DNA from: Lachnospiraceae bacterium
Lineage (GTDB): Bacteria > Bacillota > Clostridia > Lachnospirales > Lachnospiraceae
Length of the DNA stretch: 40,218 nucleotides
Assembly (NCBI GenBank): GCA_014804425.1
Contig: JAAUZV010000006.1
Location: 1 to 40,218, forward strand
Reading direction: 5' to 3'
Shown: in pieces, positions 24,917 through 33,523 of the stretch
Position numbering within the stretch: position 1 is the stretch's first letter
How the letters are laid out: the number at the start of each line of letters is the position of its first letter
The notes under the pieces: generated by a model
Told to the model about the DNA's origin: nothing
Seen by the model: the letters and a program-made list of their open reading frames with translations, nothing else
Databases searched by the model: none
Position numbers and translations under genes: made by a program

Positions 24917-27472
24917 TTAGTTGTAAGTTAAGGTTCCGCCCTGCTCTGCAACGAATGCCGCCCACTCGTCATCCGTGTAGTTGTAGGTGTAGTACTCAAT
25001 ACCGCCGAAAGCCATACCGAACACATATTCATCCGTCGCATAGTTAATCTTCATACTCTTTAACTGTGCAGAAGAATCATCCAGCAGCGGCAGCAGCTCA
25101 TATCTTTCGAGCACGGCACCCTCAAGCGCAGCCAAGATTTCAAAACGCTCCTGTGAATTACCATCGGTCACACCTGCGGAAAACGCCTCCGTATTTCCAT
25201 CCGCATCCGTGATCGTGATCGTCTCGCCGCTGATCGTATACGTCCAATCTGCAACGGACGCCGTCCAATCCTTGCCGTTCAGGTTGATCGTCAGCATATC
25301 GTTTTCGGTATCCCAGCAGATATTGTAACGCAGGCTATCATCTGTCGTATAGCACTGGATCAGGTTGTACGGATCAAGTGCGCTTCCCGTAAAGCCGACA
25401 CCAAACAAAATATCGACCTCGTTATTTCTCATTGCGGTTCCGAAACCGTTTCCTAACGTATCATTTAACGCAAAGGTCAGTCTGCCCTCAAACGGCGTGC
25501 CGACAACTGCCTCAGTCCAGCAGTTTACAAGGAACTCATTACCCTTGCTGTAGAAGTTGGACTCCGCATTCGGCGTACCGATCATGATCTGAACCACATC
25601 ATCATCGTCGATCAGCCCCTGCTCCTTGGCAATGTCATATGCCTCGGTGAACTTCTCTCTTGCCATCTCAAGGTTGTATCCTGTGATGGAATCGATCGCA
25701 TCATCCATGTCCGCATAAAGCTTGCCGTCACCGATGTCATCCGCAAGTCCCCAGAAGTCTACAAGAACCTGCTTTGCCTCGTCTGTGCTTCTGTAGGTAG
25801 CGCCGACCTCCGGATCATAAATGATCAGGCTGGAATACACACCGTATGCCGGTGAATTCGTCGGTGCCGTCGCAAGCGCGAAGGAAGCGCGGTCAAGCGA
25901 ATAGGAAAGCGCCTGACGGAATTCCTTGATCGTGAGAACCGTCTTATTAAAGTTGTCTCCCAATGCCGCCTGATTTGCCTCAAGAGCCCCAAGATCCGGA
26001 TTCATCGCTACGAAGAATGTGGACGCCTCAGTCGCATAATAGGTATAATCACTTGTTGCATAGTCTTCCATATCATCGGAAGACAGACCATAACTGTCCA
26101 GCTCTCCGTTTAAGAACATCTGCAGTCTCGTTGCAGGCTCCGAAACATAGTGCATGACATATCTCGTTGTCTGATATTTGCCGTCCAGATCGAAATAATT
26201 CTCATTTCTCTCAAGGACATACTCTTTATCCTGCTGGAAGGATACCAACTTGTAAGGTCCGTAAGAAGCCGTTGTATCCGCGGACGTACCATAGGTGTTG
26301 GTATATATGCCGTTCTCAACCTTCTCACAGCTTAAATACAGATCCTCCTTTATCAGCCATCCGTCCGTAAACGCATAGCGGAGATAGAAGCCCTCAAGCG
26401 GGTTATCCAATGCGACGATCAGCTCGTAATCGGAAGGTGCCGCAAAGCCGACCTCTGAAAAGTCAATTGCCTCATAGGTCTCGCCGTAGTTCATCATCTC
26501 CTGCGCCTCTAAATACGCATAGTCGCCTGCAGCGGCTGCATATTCATCCGCATCCGCAAAGCCGTGAAGCTGTGCGATGCAAAGGCTGGTTGCGTCATAG
26601 ACTTCCTGCGTTACCGGTACATAACCGTCCGCATCCGCATTTGCCATAAGAATCTCTGCATAGACATCCACGCCGTCCGCATTGACATACAGACCCTCGC
26701 TGTAATAATCGCCAAGAGCAGCGCCCCAGCTCGAACCGGTGTTTAAATCAACTGCAAGATCTTTACCGTCTACGGTAAGCAGACCGTCCTCATTTACCTC
26801 AAAGCTGTCAACCGGAATATACTCATCGTCCGTCATATTGACGATCATCGGATTCAGATAAGCATGCTGTCCGCTGTACAGATAATTCTTTGCATTCACA
26901 ATCTTTAAGGAGCTTTGATAAAACATGTCCGCACGGAAGTTCTTTGCCACCGGATCAAGCAGAAGCTGCGCGCTTCTCACATAATCCTGTGCCGTGATCG
27001 GCGTGCCGTCCTCCCACTTCACATCCTCACGCAGCGGGAAGCTCCATACGCGGGCGGTATCGCCCTCCTCAATGCCCCACTGACCGACATAATCAGCCGT
27101 CACGTCAGTCGGCTCACCGGCAGCCGCACAAGGCACAAGCTTATAGCCGTCCATCGTGTCATTGTAATCAAACGAATACAGCGGAGCTACCAGATACTGC
27201 ATCAGGGACGCATCATCATTTGTCTGCTCCAGTGCCGGACTCCAGTTTGTCGGGAATACGCTCGTAGCCGCATTATAGGTGTAAGATGCATTCTCATCCA
27301 CCGCCGGCGCCTGATTATCGTCATTTCCCGACTGGTCATCAGACTGCGCCGGCGTCGTCCCGCCGTCTGTCTGATTGTTTGTTGCAGGTTCGTCATCTCC
27401 ATTGCCGCCGCACGCTGCCAATGATACGACCATTGCGGATGCAAGAAGAAGCGAAATCAACTTTTTCTTCAT
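24917..27472 (-). CDS. oppA: Oligopeptide-binding lipoprotein OppA, enlarged
   Basis: 851 residues from ATG 27472, preceded by AAAGGAGG; an in-frame ATG at 27517 lacks a site. The signal peptide KKKLISLLLASAMVVSLAAC has a lipobox with Cys21, followed by a Thr/Asp/Gln-rich linker, so it should be anchored outside the membrane. The family-5 solute-binding pattern is visible (WSFPLREDVKWEDGTPITAQ; DYVRSAQLLLDP; TIKEFRQALSYSLDRASFAL; FGVGFTGSALDPYNLIQ). Usual members have ~550 residues. Extra acidic, tyrosine-rich segments lie near 190-330 and at the C-terminal ~150 residues. It delivers peptides to OppBC. First gene of the operon, with a strong promoter. Confidence 0.92.
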   Translation of the reverse strand: MKKKLISLLLASAMVVSLAACGGNGDDEPATNNQTDGGTTPAQSDDQSGNDDNQAPAVDENASYTYNAATSVFPTNWSPALEQTNDDASLMQYLVAPLYSFDYNDTMDGYKLVPCAAAGEPTDVTADYVGQWGIEEGDTARVWSFPLREDVKWEDGTPITAQDYVRSAQLLLDPVAKNFRADMFYQSSLKIVNAKNYLYSGQHAYLNPMIVNMTDDEYIPVDSFEVNEDGLLTVDGKDLAVDLNTGSSWGAALGDYYSEGLYVNADGVDVYAEILMANADADGYVPVTQEVYDATSLCIAQLHGFADADEYAAAAGDYAYLEAQEMMNYGETYEAIDFSEVGFAAPSDYELIVALDNPLEGFYLRYAFTDGWLIKEDLYLSCEKVENGIYTNTYGTSADTTASYGPYKLVSFQQDKEYVLERNENYFDLDGKYQTTRYVMHYVSEPATRLQMFLNGELDSYGLSSDDMEDYATSDYTYYATEASTFFVAMNPDLGALEANQAALGDNFNKTVLTIKEFRQALSYSLDRASFALATAPTNSPAYGVYSSLIIYDPEVGATYRSTDEAKQVLVDFWGLADDIGDGKLYADMDDAIDSITGYNLEMAREKFTEAYDIAKEQGLIDDDDVVQIMIGTPNAESNFYSKGNEFLVNCWTEAVVGTPFEGRLTFALNDTLGNGFGTAMRNNEVDILFGVGFTGSALDPYNLIQCYTTDDSLRYNICWDTENDMLTINLNGKDWTASVADWTYTISGETITITDADGNTEAFSAGVTDGNSQERFEILAALEGAVLERYELLPLLDDSSAQLKSMKINYATDEYVFGMAFGGIEYYTYNYTDDEWAAFVAEQGGTLTYN

Positions 27473-27539
27473 AATTTCTCCTCCTTTACCTATTTCCGTG
27501 CCGTAGTGCCTATCCATTCCGATCCCGAAATTTCCAAAA

Positions 27540-27570
27540 AAGGGATGACGTCTTCCGCGTGCACCCCCTT
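27540..27570 (-). promoter_or_regulatory. Possible attenuator hairpin in the oppA leader
   Basis: On the minus strand AAGGG (27566-27570) pairs with CCCTT (27540-27544), and ACG/CGT pair inside, leading into T6 (27535-27540). This could stop transcription before oppA. No antiterminator or ligand domain is recognised, so function is uncertain. Confidence 0.35.
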
Positions 27571-27619
27571 ATGCCTGATCTGTGAATATGCAATTCTACA
27601 ACACGAATCAACAGTACTC

Positions 27620-27648
27620 ATATTACAGCAATTATGTGTGATTGTCAA
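27620..27648 (-). promoter_or_regulatory. oppA promoter
   Basis: Minus strand: consensus TTGACA (27643-27648), 17-bp spacer, TAATAT (27620-27625). The 5' leader to the oppA ATG would be about 140 nt. The 27,649-27,796 stretch upstream is very A+T-rich and shows no gene. Confidence 0.88.
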
Positions 27649-27796
27649 TCATTACGAACAGGCAAATTTTACAAAAATTTTTGAAATATTATTCAATTTT
27701 ATTATTTTTTACCTGTTTCAGAACATATTTTATTCATTTTTTGTATATTTTTTTGGTTTTCCCGTTTTACGCTGTGATTCCTGCCTTTTGATCGGT

Positions 27797-28402
27797 TCAC
27801 TGCGGTTCCGTTCTTTTTTCCCTCAGCCATGCAAAATATGCCTCGTCGCATCGGTCGAACGTCCCGTCGTCCGTCATGCGTGCATGCCATTCCCTGTAAA
27901 TGCGTCCGAGCAGCTCCTGATACGGCTGCCAGTCCGCGCACATCTGCTCTGCGGTATAATGCTGAACGCAGCGCCTGTCCGGACTGCTCTTTAACATCCT
28001 GCCGCCCTTCGGACGCTCCTCCATGGGCAGCAGGCAGCCGTCTGCACCGAGTGCAATGCATTCCCCCATCGCGTCCACGCCGATAAAGGTGTAACACTTG
28101 TGACGCATCCTGACATAAAAGCAGGCGCCCTGCGGCGCGGAGAGATATTCGATCGCATACCATCCTTTTTTCTCATCCCGAAAAAGCGCGAGCAGCGACT
28201 CCTCATCCGGCTCTTTCCCCGCAAGCGCACGCAATAAATCCTCCGGCGCAAGAACACAGCCGTGTTCCTTACAGCATCGCCCGCCGCACTGTGCGCATTC
28301 TTCTCCGGGAGGATAACCGGGTACAGCGGCAGCAGGTTGGGATGCGTCAAGTTGCCCCGCCGCTCCGCTTCCTTCTCCATGCGCATGATATCGCTCTGTC
28401 AT
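27797..28402 (-). CDS. Cysteine-rich YkgJ-like metal-binding protein
   Basis: 201 residues from ATG 28402, 8 nt after GGGAGG; the GTG at 28408 is in-frame but inferior. The motif CAQCGGRCCKEHGC (Cys 36, 39, 43, 44, 49) has the CxxCxxxCCxxxxC spacing of Fe/Zn-chelating YkgJ-type proteins. Further conserved cysteines follow (KCYTF near 105; GADGCLLP near 123; RRCVQHY near 144). Such proteins are widespread and uncharacterised; some are thought to bind iron-sulphur or zinc. The C-terminal ~50 residues are helical. It lies between the opp operon and the MATE gene, same strand. Confidence 0.75.
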   Translation of the reverse strand: MTERYHAHGEGSGAAGQLDASQPAAAVPGYPPGEECAQCGGRCCKEHGCVLAPEDLLRALAGKEPDEESLLALFRDEKKGWYAIEYLSAPQGACFYVRMRHKCYTFIGVDAMGECIALGADGCLLPMEERPKGGRMLKSSPDRRCVQHYTAEQMCADWQPYQELLGRIYREWHARMTDDGTFDRCDEAYFAWLREKRTEPQ

Positions 28403-28496
28403 ATTCACGCCCTCCCATCACCGTGATGTCCTCAAACTGTGATTCCCTCAACAGGAAACGAATAAAAAAACGCAAACTGCCTGAAGCACTTCATTC

Positions 28497-29891
28497 CTAC
28501 CGCAGCACCCTGTGACTTAACCACCGTCCGCTCAAAAACCGCCAGCCGAACAGGACACTCCGCACGCTCCAGTCCGCAAACATGCCGATCCAGACCGCCA
28601 TCGGTCCGAAGCCCCATACCCGCACAAGATAGATGCAGAGCGCCACGCGGCACAGCCACATCGTCGCGCTGGAGGTGATCATGGAAAAGCGCACATCGCC
28701 CGCCGCGCGCATGCCGTAGCCCGGAATAAACGACAGTACCCACACAAGGGGCTTCACGATCGTGATGGCGATCATCATTTCCATGCACAATCTGCCGCTC
28801 TCCGCCTCCATGCCGCCGAGCAGGATTACGGGTTTGGTCAAAAGCAGTGTCAGCACACAGCTCACTGCCAAAATGACCTCGGCACAGGCAGTCAGCTTCA
28901 CGATGTAATATTTCGCCTCCTCGACTCTTCCCGCGCCGATGCATTGCCCGACCACGGTCATTAATCCGATGCCGACGCCGATTGCCCCGATTCCGTTCAG
29001 CATCTCTAAAATGATCGTCATCGCCTGCGCCGCGATCGCTGCCGTCCCCATCGTGGACACCGTAGACTGGATCGCCAGTTTCCCGAACTGGAACATGCCG
29101 TTCTCGATCCCGGACGGGATGCCGACCGCCAAGATCATACCGATCAGGCGAAAATCCGGCCGGATACGCAGATAGTCCCGAAACACAATATCCTGCCCCG
29201 GCTTCCTAAGCGCAATCAGCACGACGACCGTACACGCCATTCTGGAGAGCAGCGTTGAGAGCGCCGCCCCCGCCACGCCCATATGCAGTCCGAAAATAAA
29301 AATGGCATTGCCCGCGACGTTTCCGATATTGGATATGACTGATACCACCATCGGGAACCGTGAATTGCCCGCCGCCCGATACAGGGAGGAACCGGTGCTG
29401 AACAGCGCCATGAACGGATAGGACAGCCCCGTCAGCAAAAAATAGATGAGGCAGTCGGACATGACTTCCTCCTCCACCTTACCGAACACAAGGGAAAGCA
29501 GCGGTTTTCGGAACACAACGCAGAGCACGGTAAGCGCTGTGGAAATGACTGCCACCGTCAAAAACACCTGTCCCGCCGCGCGGTTGCAGCCCTCCTTGTC
29601 CTTTTTTCCCAAATACTGCGCACAAATGATGGTCGCGCCCGCCGCCAGCGCCGCAAACACCTGAATGACAAGGTTATTGACGGAATCCACGAGGGATACG
29701 GCAGAGATCGCTTCACTGCTGACATTGCTCACCATCATGGTGTCCACCATGCCCATCAGGGAATTTAAGAGCTGTTCAATGATAACGGGAATGAGCAGCG
29801 CGAACAATGCGCGCCGCCCATACAAGAGGTTTTCCCAGTCAATCTGTGATTTGTCATATAGCAGGCTTCTACGTTTTTTCTCCGCCTCCAT
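28497..29891 (-). CDS. MATE-family multidrug/organic cation exporter
   Basis: 464 residues, normal family length, with twelve hydrophobic segments in two repeats. The first half has LIPVIIEQLLNSLMGMVDTM and the second GIPSGIENGMFQFGKLAIQS, the conserved paired openings of the fold, followed by AIAAQAMTIILEMLNGI. It should export drugs or metabolites using Na+ or H+; the substrate cannot be read. AAGGAAG and GAGG precede the ATG. It is the last gene before the double-hairpin region that follows sigH, and has 58 bp of its own upstream sequence before that repeat. Confidence 0.92.
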   Translation of the reverse strand: MEAEKKRRSLLYDKSQIDWENLLYGRRALFALLIPVIIEQLLNSLMGMVDTMMVSNVSSEAISAVSLVDSVNNLVIQVFAALAAGATIICAQYLGKKDKEGCNRAAGQVFLTVAVISTALTVLCVVFRKPLLSLVFGKVEEEVMSDCLIYFLLTGLSYPFMALFSTGSSLYRAAGNSRFPMVVSVISNIGNVAGNAIFIFGLHMGVAGAALSTLLSRMACTVVVLIALRKPGQDIVFRDYLRIRPDFRLIGMILAVGIPSGIENGMFQFGKLAIQSTVSTMGTAAIAAQAMTIILEMLNGIGAIGVGIGLMTVVGQCIGAGRVEEAKYYIVKLTACAEVILAVSCVLTLLLTKPVILLGGMEAESGRLCMEMMIAITIVKPLVWVLSFIPGYGMRAAGDVRFSMITSSATMWLCRVALCIYLVRVWGFGPMAVWIGMFADWSVRSVLFGWRFLSGRWLSHRVLR

Positions 29892-29949
29892 GACCTCGCT
29901 TCCTTTCCGTACCGCTTTTTTGTTTTATTCAGAAACTGCTCAAATTCCG

Positions 29950-30073
29950 GAAGAATTGCGGAAGCAATTCTTCGAAAGAACGCGCAGCGTTCTTTTTTAA
30001 ACTATAGGAATTTCTCGACCTCAGAAGAATCCGCAAAGCGGATTCTTCGAAAGAACGCGCAGCGTTCTTTTTT
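29950..30073 (-). repeat. Two copies of the tandem double-hairpin element after sigH
   Basis: Copy B (30024-30070) starts at the sigH stop: in the gene's direction AAAGAACGC/GCGTTCTTT (30062-30070 with 30050-30058), then GAAGAATCCGC/GCGGATTCTTC. Copy A (29950-29995) repeats the order, with GAAGAATTGC in the second stem. The ~20-nt core TTCGAAAGAACGCGCAGCG is identical in both. In plus-strand direction each ends in T6, so they would terminate antisense transcripts coming toward sigH well. The copies share architecture with 12492-12547 and, in part, 24880-24915. Confidence 0.85.
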
Positions 30074-30701
30074 ATTCATTTTTCGGCAGCTTTCGCAGCT
30101 TCGTGCGGATGCGCTGGAGCGCATTGTCCGTCGCCTTTTCCGTCCTGCCGAGAATGCGTGCGATCTCGATATAGCCCATGCCGGTCAGGCAGAGCTCCAT
30201 GACCTGTTTTTCAAACGGGGACAGCGACGTTTCAATTTCCTGCTCCAGCCGCTTTGCATCCTCGCTCTCGATCATCATTTCTTCGGGATTCCTGCCCTCA
30301 TAGCTCTCCGACGCAAGCTGTTCCGAAAGCCGGTTTACCGCTTCCTCCCCGCCGCTTTCATATGCGTCGGCATACAGGGACGTGTAATAGTTGAGCGGCG
30401 AATGCTTTTTTCTGCCGGACGCCTGCACTGCCGTGTACATCTGCCTCGTGATGCAGAGCTGCGCAAACGTATGAAAGCCGGCGTCGCGCCCGCTGTCATA
30501 ATCGCGCACCGCCTTAAACAGGCCGATCATCCCCTCCTGAATCAGATCGTCGTTATCCGCGCCGAGGATGAACATGGTCTTCGCCTTGCTGCGCACAAGA
30601 TTCTTATATTTTTCCATCAGATAGTCCGTGATGTCCGTCTCCCCGTCCCGCAGACGGTCGATCAGCTCCTCGTCCGTATATCCCGCGTAATCCGGTCTCA
30701 T
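30072..30701 (-). CDS. sigH: RNA polymerase sigma factor SigH (Spo0H)
   Basis: 209 residues from ATG 30701 after AAAGGAGC; an in-frame ATG upstream (30725) has no good site. Region 2 is clear (YLMEKYKNLVRSKAKTMFIL; DLIQEGMIGLFKAVRDYD), with the TFAQLCITRQMYTAVQASGR -10-binding helix. Region 4 has LSPFEKQVMELCLTGMGYIE and the recognition helix region NALQRIRTKLRK. SigH drives early sporulation and stationary-phase genes. Synteny after cysE-cysS-mrnC-rlmB matches Bacillus subtilis, though yacP (normally between rlmB and sigH) is absent. A long inverted repeat lies in its promoter region. Confidence 0.95.
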   Translation of the reverse strand: MRPDYAGYTDEELIDRLRDGETDITDYLMEKYKNLVRSKAKTMFILGADNDDLIQEGMIGLFKAVRDYDSGRDAGFHTFAQLCITRQMYTAVQASGRKKHSPLNYYTSLYADAYESGGEEAVNRLSEQLASESYEGRNPEEMMIESEDAKRLEQEIETSLSPFEKQVMELCLTGMGYIEIARILGRTEKATDNALQRIRTKLRKLPKNE

Positions 30702-30738
30702 TAAGAAGCTCCTTTCGTGATCCATGGCTTATAGGCGA

Positions 30739-30800
30739 TTGCGAAACGCATGCATTTAGGTTATGCGATAGTGCAAAATATAATTAATAGCGTTTTGCAA
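30739..30800 (-). promoter_or_regulatory. Inverted repeat upstream of sigH
   Basis: TTGCGAAACGC (30739-30749) and GCGTTTTGCAA (30790-30800) form a 10/11-bp inverted repeat 62 bp across, with ATAATTA-rich DNA between. A possible TTGATG...ATTATA promoter with 17 bp between overlaps it. It could be an operator or a leader hairpin. No terminator for rlmB is seen here. Confidence 0.45.
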
Positions 30801-30831
30801 CCATCAATGAACGTTACCTGCCTGAAAGTCA

Positions 30832-31578
30832 TTATGACGCGCCCAGCCTCTGTCTGACGATCTCATAGGCGAGCACGCCCGCAGCGACCGACGCGTTCAG
30901 CGAATCAATATTTCCCTTCATGGGGATCGCGGTCACAAAATCGCATTTTTCTTTCACCAGTCTTCCGACCCCCTCGCCCTCGTTTCCGATCACCAGCCCG
31001 ATCGGTCCGGTCAGATCCTGCCGGTACATAAGCTCGCCGCCCATATCGGCACAGACAAACCAGAGTCCTTCTTTTTTCAGCTCCTCAATTGTCTTGGCAA
31101 GGTTCGTCACCCGCGCGACAGGCATATAATTGAGCGCGCCCGCCGAGGTGCGCGCAACCGTCGCCGTCAAGCCGACCGCACGGTTTTTGGGAATGATGAC
31201 GCCATGCGCGCCCGCAAGGTTCGCCGTTCGGATGATCGCGCCGAGATTGTGCGGATCTTCGATATTATCCAGCAAAAAAAGAAACGGCGGCTCGCCCTGT
31301 TCTTTTGCCTTTGCCAGCATCTCCTCCACCGTTGCGTACTCATACGCCGCCGCGACCGCGATCACACCCTGATGCTTTCCCGTCTCGGAAAGCTGGTCTA
31401 AGCGCTCTTTTGTCACATATTTTAACATGGTGTCATGCTTTTTTGCCTCGCGCTTAATGGACAGGATGGGCCCGTCCTGACAGCCGTCCAGAACATAAAG
31501 CTTGTCAATGGTTTTTCCTGCGCGGTACGCCTCCATCACGGCGTTTCTTCCTTCTATCGTAAATTCCGAGTAACTCAT
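30832..31578 (-). CDS. rlmB: 23S rRNA (guanosine-2'-O-)-methyltransferase RlmB
   Basis: 248 residues, normal length. It has an N-terminal substrate domain (FTIEGRNAVMEAYRAGKTID) and a SPOUT knot catalytic domain with LLDNIEDPHNLGAIIRTANL, GPIGLVIGNEGEGVGRLV and IPMKGNIDSLNASVAAGV. It methylates G2251 (E. coli numbering) of 23S rRNA at the 2'-OH. AAAGGAGC lies 8 nt before the ATG. The gene follows mrnC across a hairpin. Confidence 0.95.
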   Translation of the reverse strand: MSYSEFTIEGRNAVMEAYRAGKTIDKLYVLDGCQDGPILSIKREAKKHDTMLKYVTKERLDQLSETGKHQGVIAVAAAYEYATVEEMLAKAKEQGEPPFLFLLDNIEDPHNLGAIIRTANLAGAHGVIIPKNRAVGLTATVARTSAGALNYMPVARVTNLAKTIEELKKEGLWFVCADMGGELMYRQDLTGPIGLVIGNEGEGVGRLVKEKCDFVTAIPMKGNIDSLNASVAAGVLAYEIVRQRLGAS

Positions 31579-31621
31579 GTCCTGCTCCTTTCATGGGTGT
31601 ATCGTGGTCTATGAATTTTCC

Positions 31622-31652
31622 AGGGAAACACTGAATAAATCAGTGTTTCCCT
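31622..31652 (-). other. Hairpin across the mrnC stop codon
   Basis: On the minus strand AGGGAAACACTGA (31640-31652) pairs perfectly with TCAGTGTTTCCCT (31622-31634) across a 5-nt loop, 13 bp. The stop codon lies in the first arm. There is no U-run. The arm duplicates the last codons of mrnC in inverted form. Confidence 0.8.
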
Positions 31653-32077
31653 ATGAGTTCCACGCCGCGGCGGACGAGCTCTATGAGGCGCGCCGTCTCA
31701 TCCGTTAGGAACAGATAGCCGCAGAGCGCCTCTAACCCCGTCGCCTTGTGGTAATCGGTAAGCGAGGCGTTCTTTGCGATATTCGCCGGTTTTGCGTTTT
31801 TGCCGCGGCGGTAGATTTCCTGCTCCTTCGGTGTGAAAGAATCATAGAGCATGTCCGCCATGCGCGCCTGCGCCGCCGCTTTCACGATCGTGCTTTTTTC
31901 TTTGTGCAGCAGATGCGCCGCGCGGTTGCCGCGCCCGACCACATAGGCGCGCACAATGAGATCGAACACGCCGTCTCCGATAAACGCGAGCGTCAGCGGG
32001 GAATACGTGCGTACATCCACGTCCTTTTCACCGAATTGTTTTTTGATATATGCGTACAGCGCTAAGCTCTCTTCCAT
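31640..32077 (-). CDS. mrnC: Mini-ribonuclease III (MrnC)
   Basis: 145 residues, normal. RNase III catalytic fold without the double-stranded RNA-binding domain: LTLAFIGDGVFDLIVRAYVV (catalytic D/E region near 30-45), RNRA-like GNRAAHLLHKEKSTIVKAA, and NASLTDYHKATGLEALCGYL near the end. It matures 23S rRNA in Firmicutes. Starts inside the end of cysS (16-nt overlap, different frame), consistent with translational coupling. Confidence 0.95.
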   Translation of the reverse strand: MEESLALYAYIKKQFGEKDVDVRTYSPLTLAFIGDGVFDLIVRAYVVGRGNRAAHLLHKEKSTIVKAAAQARMADMLYDSFTPKEQEIYRRGKNAKPANIAKNASLTDYHKATGLEALCGYLFLTDETARLIELVRRGVELIGKH

Positions 32078-33498
32078 TTTACGCCCTCGCGGGTATCCTC
32101 TAGCACGATGCCCTTCTCTAACAGTTCTGTTCGGATCTCATCCGCACGCGCAAAGTTTTTCTCTTTCCGCGCCGCCTGCCGCTCCGCGATCAGCCGCTCG
32201 ATGTCCTCGTCAAGGATTTCTTCTTTTTTCTCCACGATCAGTCCGAGCACGTCCGTCAGCTTAGAAAGCATCTCGTAGAACGCCTGCAGACACTCCTTGG
32301 AGCTTACGCCGCTCACATGGGAATTGATGTATTTGACAAGCTCAAACACAACGGAGATTGCGTCCGCTGTATTGAAATCGTCGTCCATCGCCTCCTCAAA
32401 GCGCGTGACATACTGCTCCGCCCCGGTCAGGCTCTCCCGCTCGTCGTCGCGCATTGCATCCGTGCCGGCCGCCGCCCCGTTCTCCGATGCAGCCGCATGC
32501 TCCGAAAGATACGTCAGGTTATGCGCGCAGGTCACGATACGCTCCAAGCCGTTCTTTGCCGCTTCCATCAGCTCCGCGCTGAAATTCAGGGGTGTGCGGT
32601 ACTGTGCGGAAAGCATGAAGTACCGAAGCACCTGCAGATCATATTTTTCGGAGATGTCGCGCACGGTAAAGAAATTGCCCTCCGATTTGCTCATTTTTTT
32701 GTTATCAATATTCAAAAACGCATTATGCATCCAGTATCTTGCAAAGGTCTTTCCGTTTGCCGCCTCGCTCTGCGCGATCTCATTCTCATGATGCGGGAAG
32801 ATCAGATCCTCACCGCCTGCGTGAATGTCGATCTCGTCGCCCAGATAGCGCTTGCTCATCACGGAGCATTCGATATGCCAGCCCGGCCTGCCGTCACACC
32901 ACGGGGATTCCCAGTACGGCTCGTTCTCCTTTTTGGGCTTCCAGAGCACAAAGTCGAGCGGATCTTCCTTCTGCTCCTCGCCCGAAACAAGCAGGGAGCG
33001 CATGCCGCTCTGCAGATCGTCTAAGTTCTTATGGGAGAGCTTTCCGTATTCGCGGAAGCTTCTCGTGCGGAAGTACACGGTACCGTCCGCCGCGGCATAC
33101 GCGTGGCCCTTCTCGATCAACGCACCGATCATGGCGATCATGCCGTCGATCTCGTTTGTCGCCTGCGGGTGCGTCGTGGCGGGCTTCACGTTCATTCCCT
33201 GCATATCCTTTTTGCACTCCGCGATATAGCGCTCGGAAATGATACCGGCTTCCACGCCCTCCTCGTTTGCCTTTTTAATGATCTTATCATCGACGTCCGT
33301 AAAATTCGAGACAAAGTTGACCTCATATCCCTTGTACTCAAAATATCTTCTGACCGTATCGAACACGATCATCGGGCGCGCATTGCCGATGTGAATGAGG
33401 TTATACACGGTCGGACCGCAGACATACATTTTTACCTTGCCCGGCTCCAAGGGAACAAATTCTTCTTTGCGTCTTGAAAGTGTGTTAAAAATTTTCAT
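32062..33498 (-). CDS. cysS: Cysteinyl-tRNA synthetase
   Basis: 478 residues, normal. CGPTVYNLIHIGNARP (~28-43) holds the HIGN motif and the first zinc Cys. WHIECSVMSKRYLG and FPHHENEIAQSEA hold the other zinc ligands, and KKMSKSEGNFF is the KMSKS loop. C-terminal DALR-type and anticodon-binding domains follow. It charges tRNA-Cys. GGAAAGGAT lies 7 nt before the ATG. It shares the cysE leader T-box, so both respond to uncharged tRNA-Cys. Confidence 0.97.
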   Translation of the reverse strand: MKIFNTLSRRKEEFVPLEPGKVKMYVCGPTVYNLIHIGNARPMIVFDTVRRYFEYKGYEVNFVSNFTDVDDKIIKKANEEGVEAGIISERYIAECKKDMQGMNVKPATTHPQATNEIDGMIAMIGALIEKGHAYAAADGTVYFRTRSFREYGKLSHKNLDDLQSGMRSLLVSGEEQKEDPLDFVLWKPKKENEPYWESPWCDGRPGWHIECSVMSKRYLGDEIDIHAGGEDLIFPHHENEIAQSEAANGKTFARYWMHNAFLNIDNKKMSKSEGNFFTVRDISEKYDLQVLRYFMLSAQYRTPLNFSAELMEAAKNGLERIVTCAHNLTYLSEHAAASENGAAAGTDAMRDDERESLTGAEQYVTRFEEAMDDDFNTADAISVVFELVKYINSHVSGVSSKECLQAFYEMLSKLTDVLGLIVEKKEEILDEDIERLIAERQAARKEKNFARADEIRTELLEKGIVLEDTREGVKWKRA

Positions 33499-33523
33499 GA
33501 TGGTTCATCCTTTCCTGTTTGTT

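Noticed and set aside
26915..27424. 169-codon frame opposite oppA
   Set aside because: Histidine/arginine-rich shadow of the oppA coding strand.
32317..33024. 235-codon frame opposite cysS
   Set aside because: Antisense shadow of a conserved synthetase, with arginine/leucine-rich content and no start signal.
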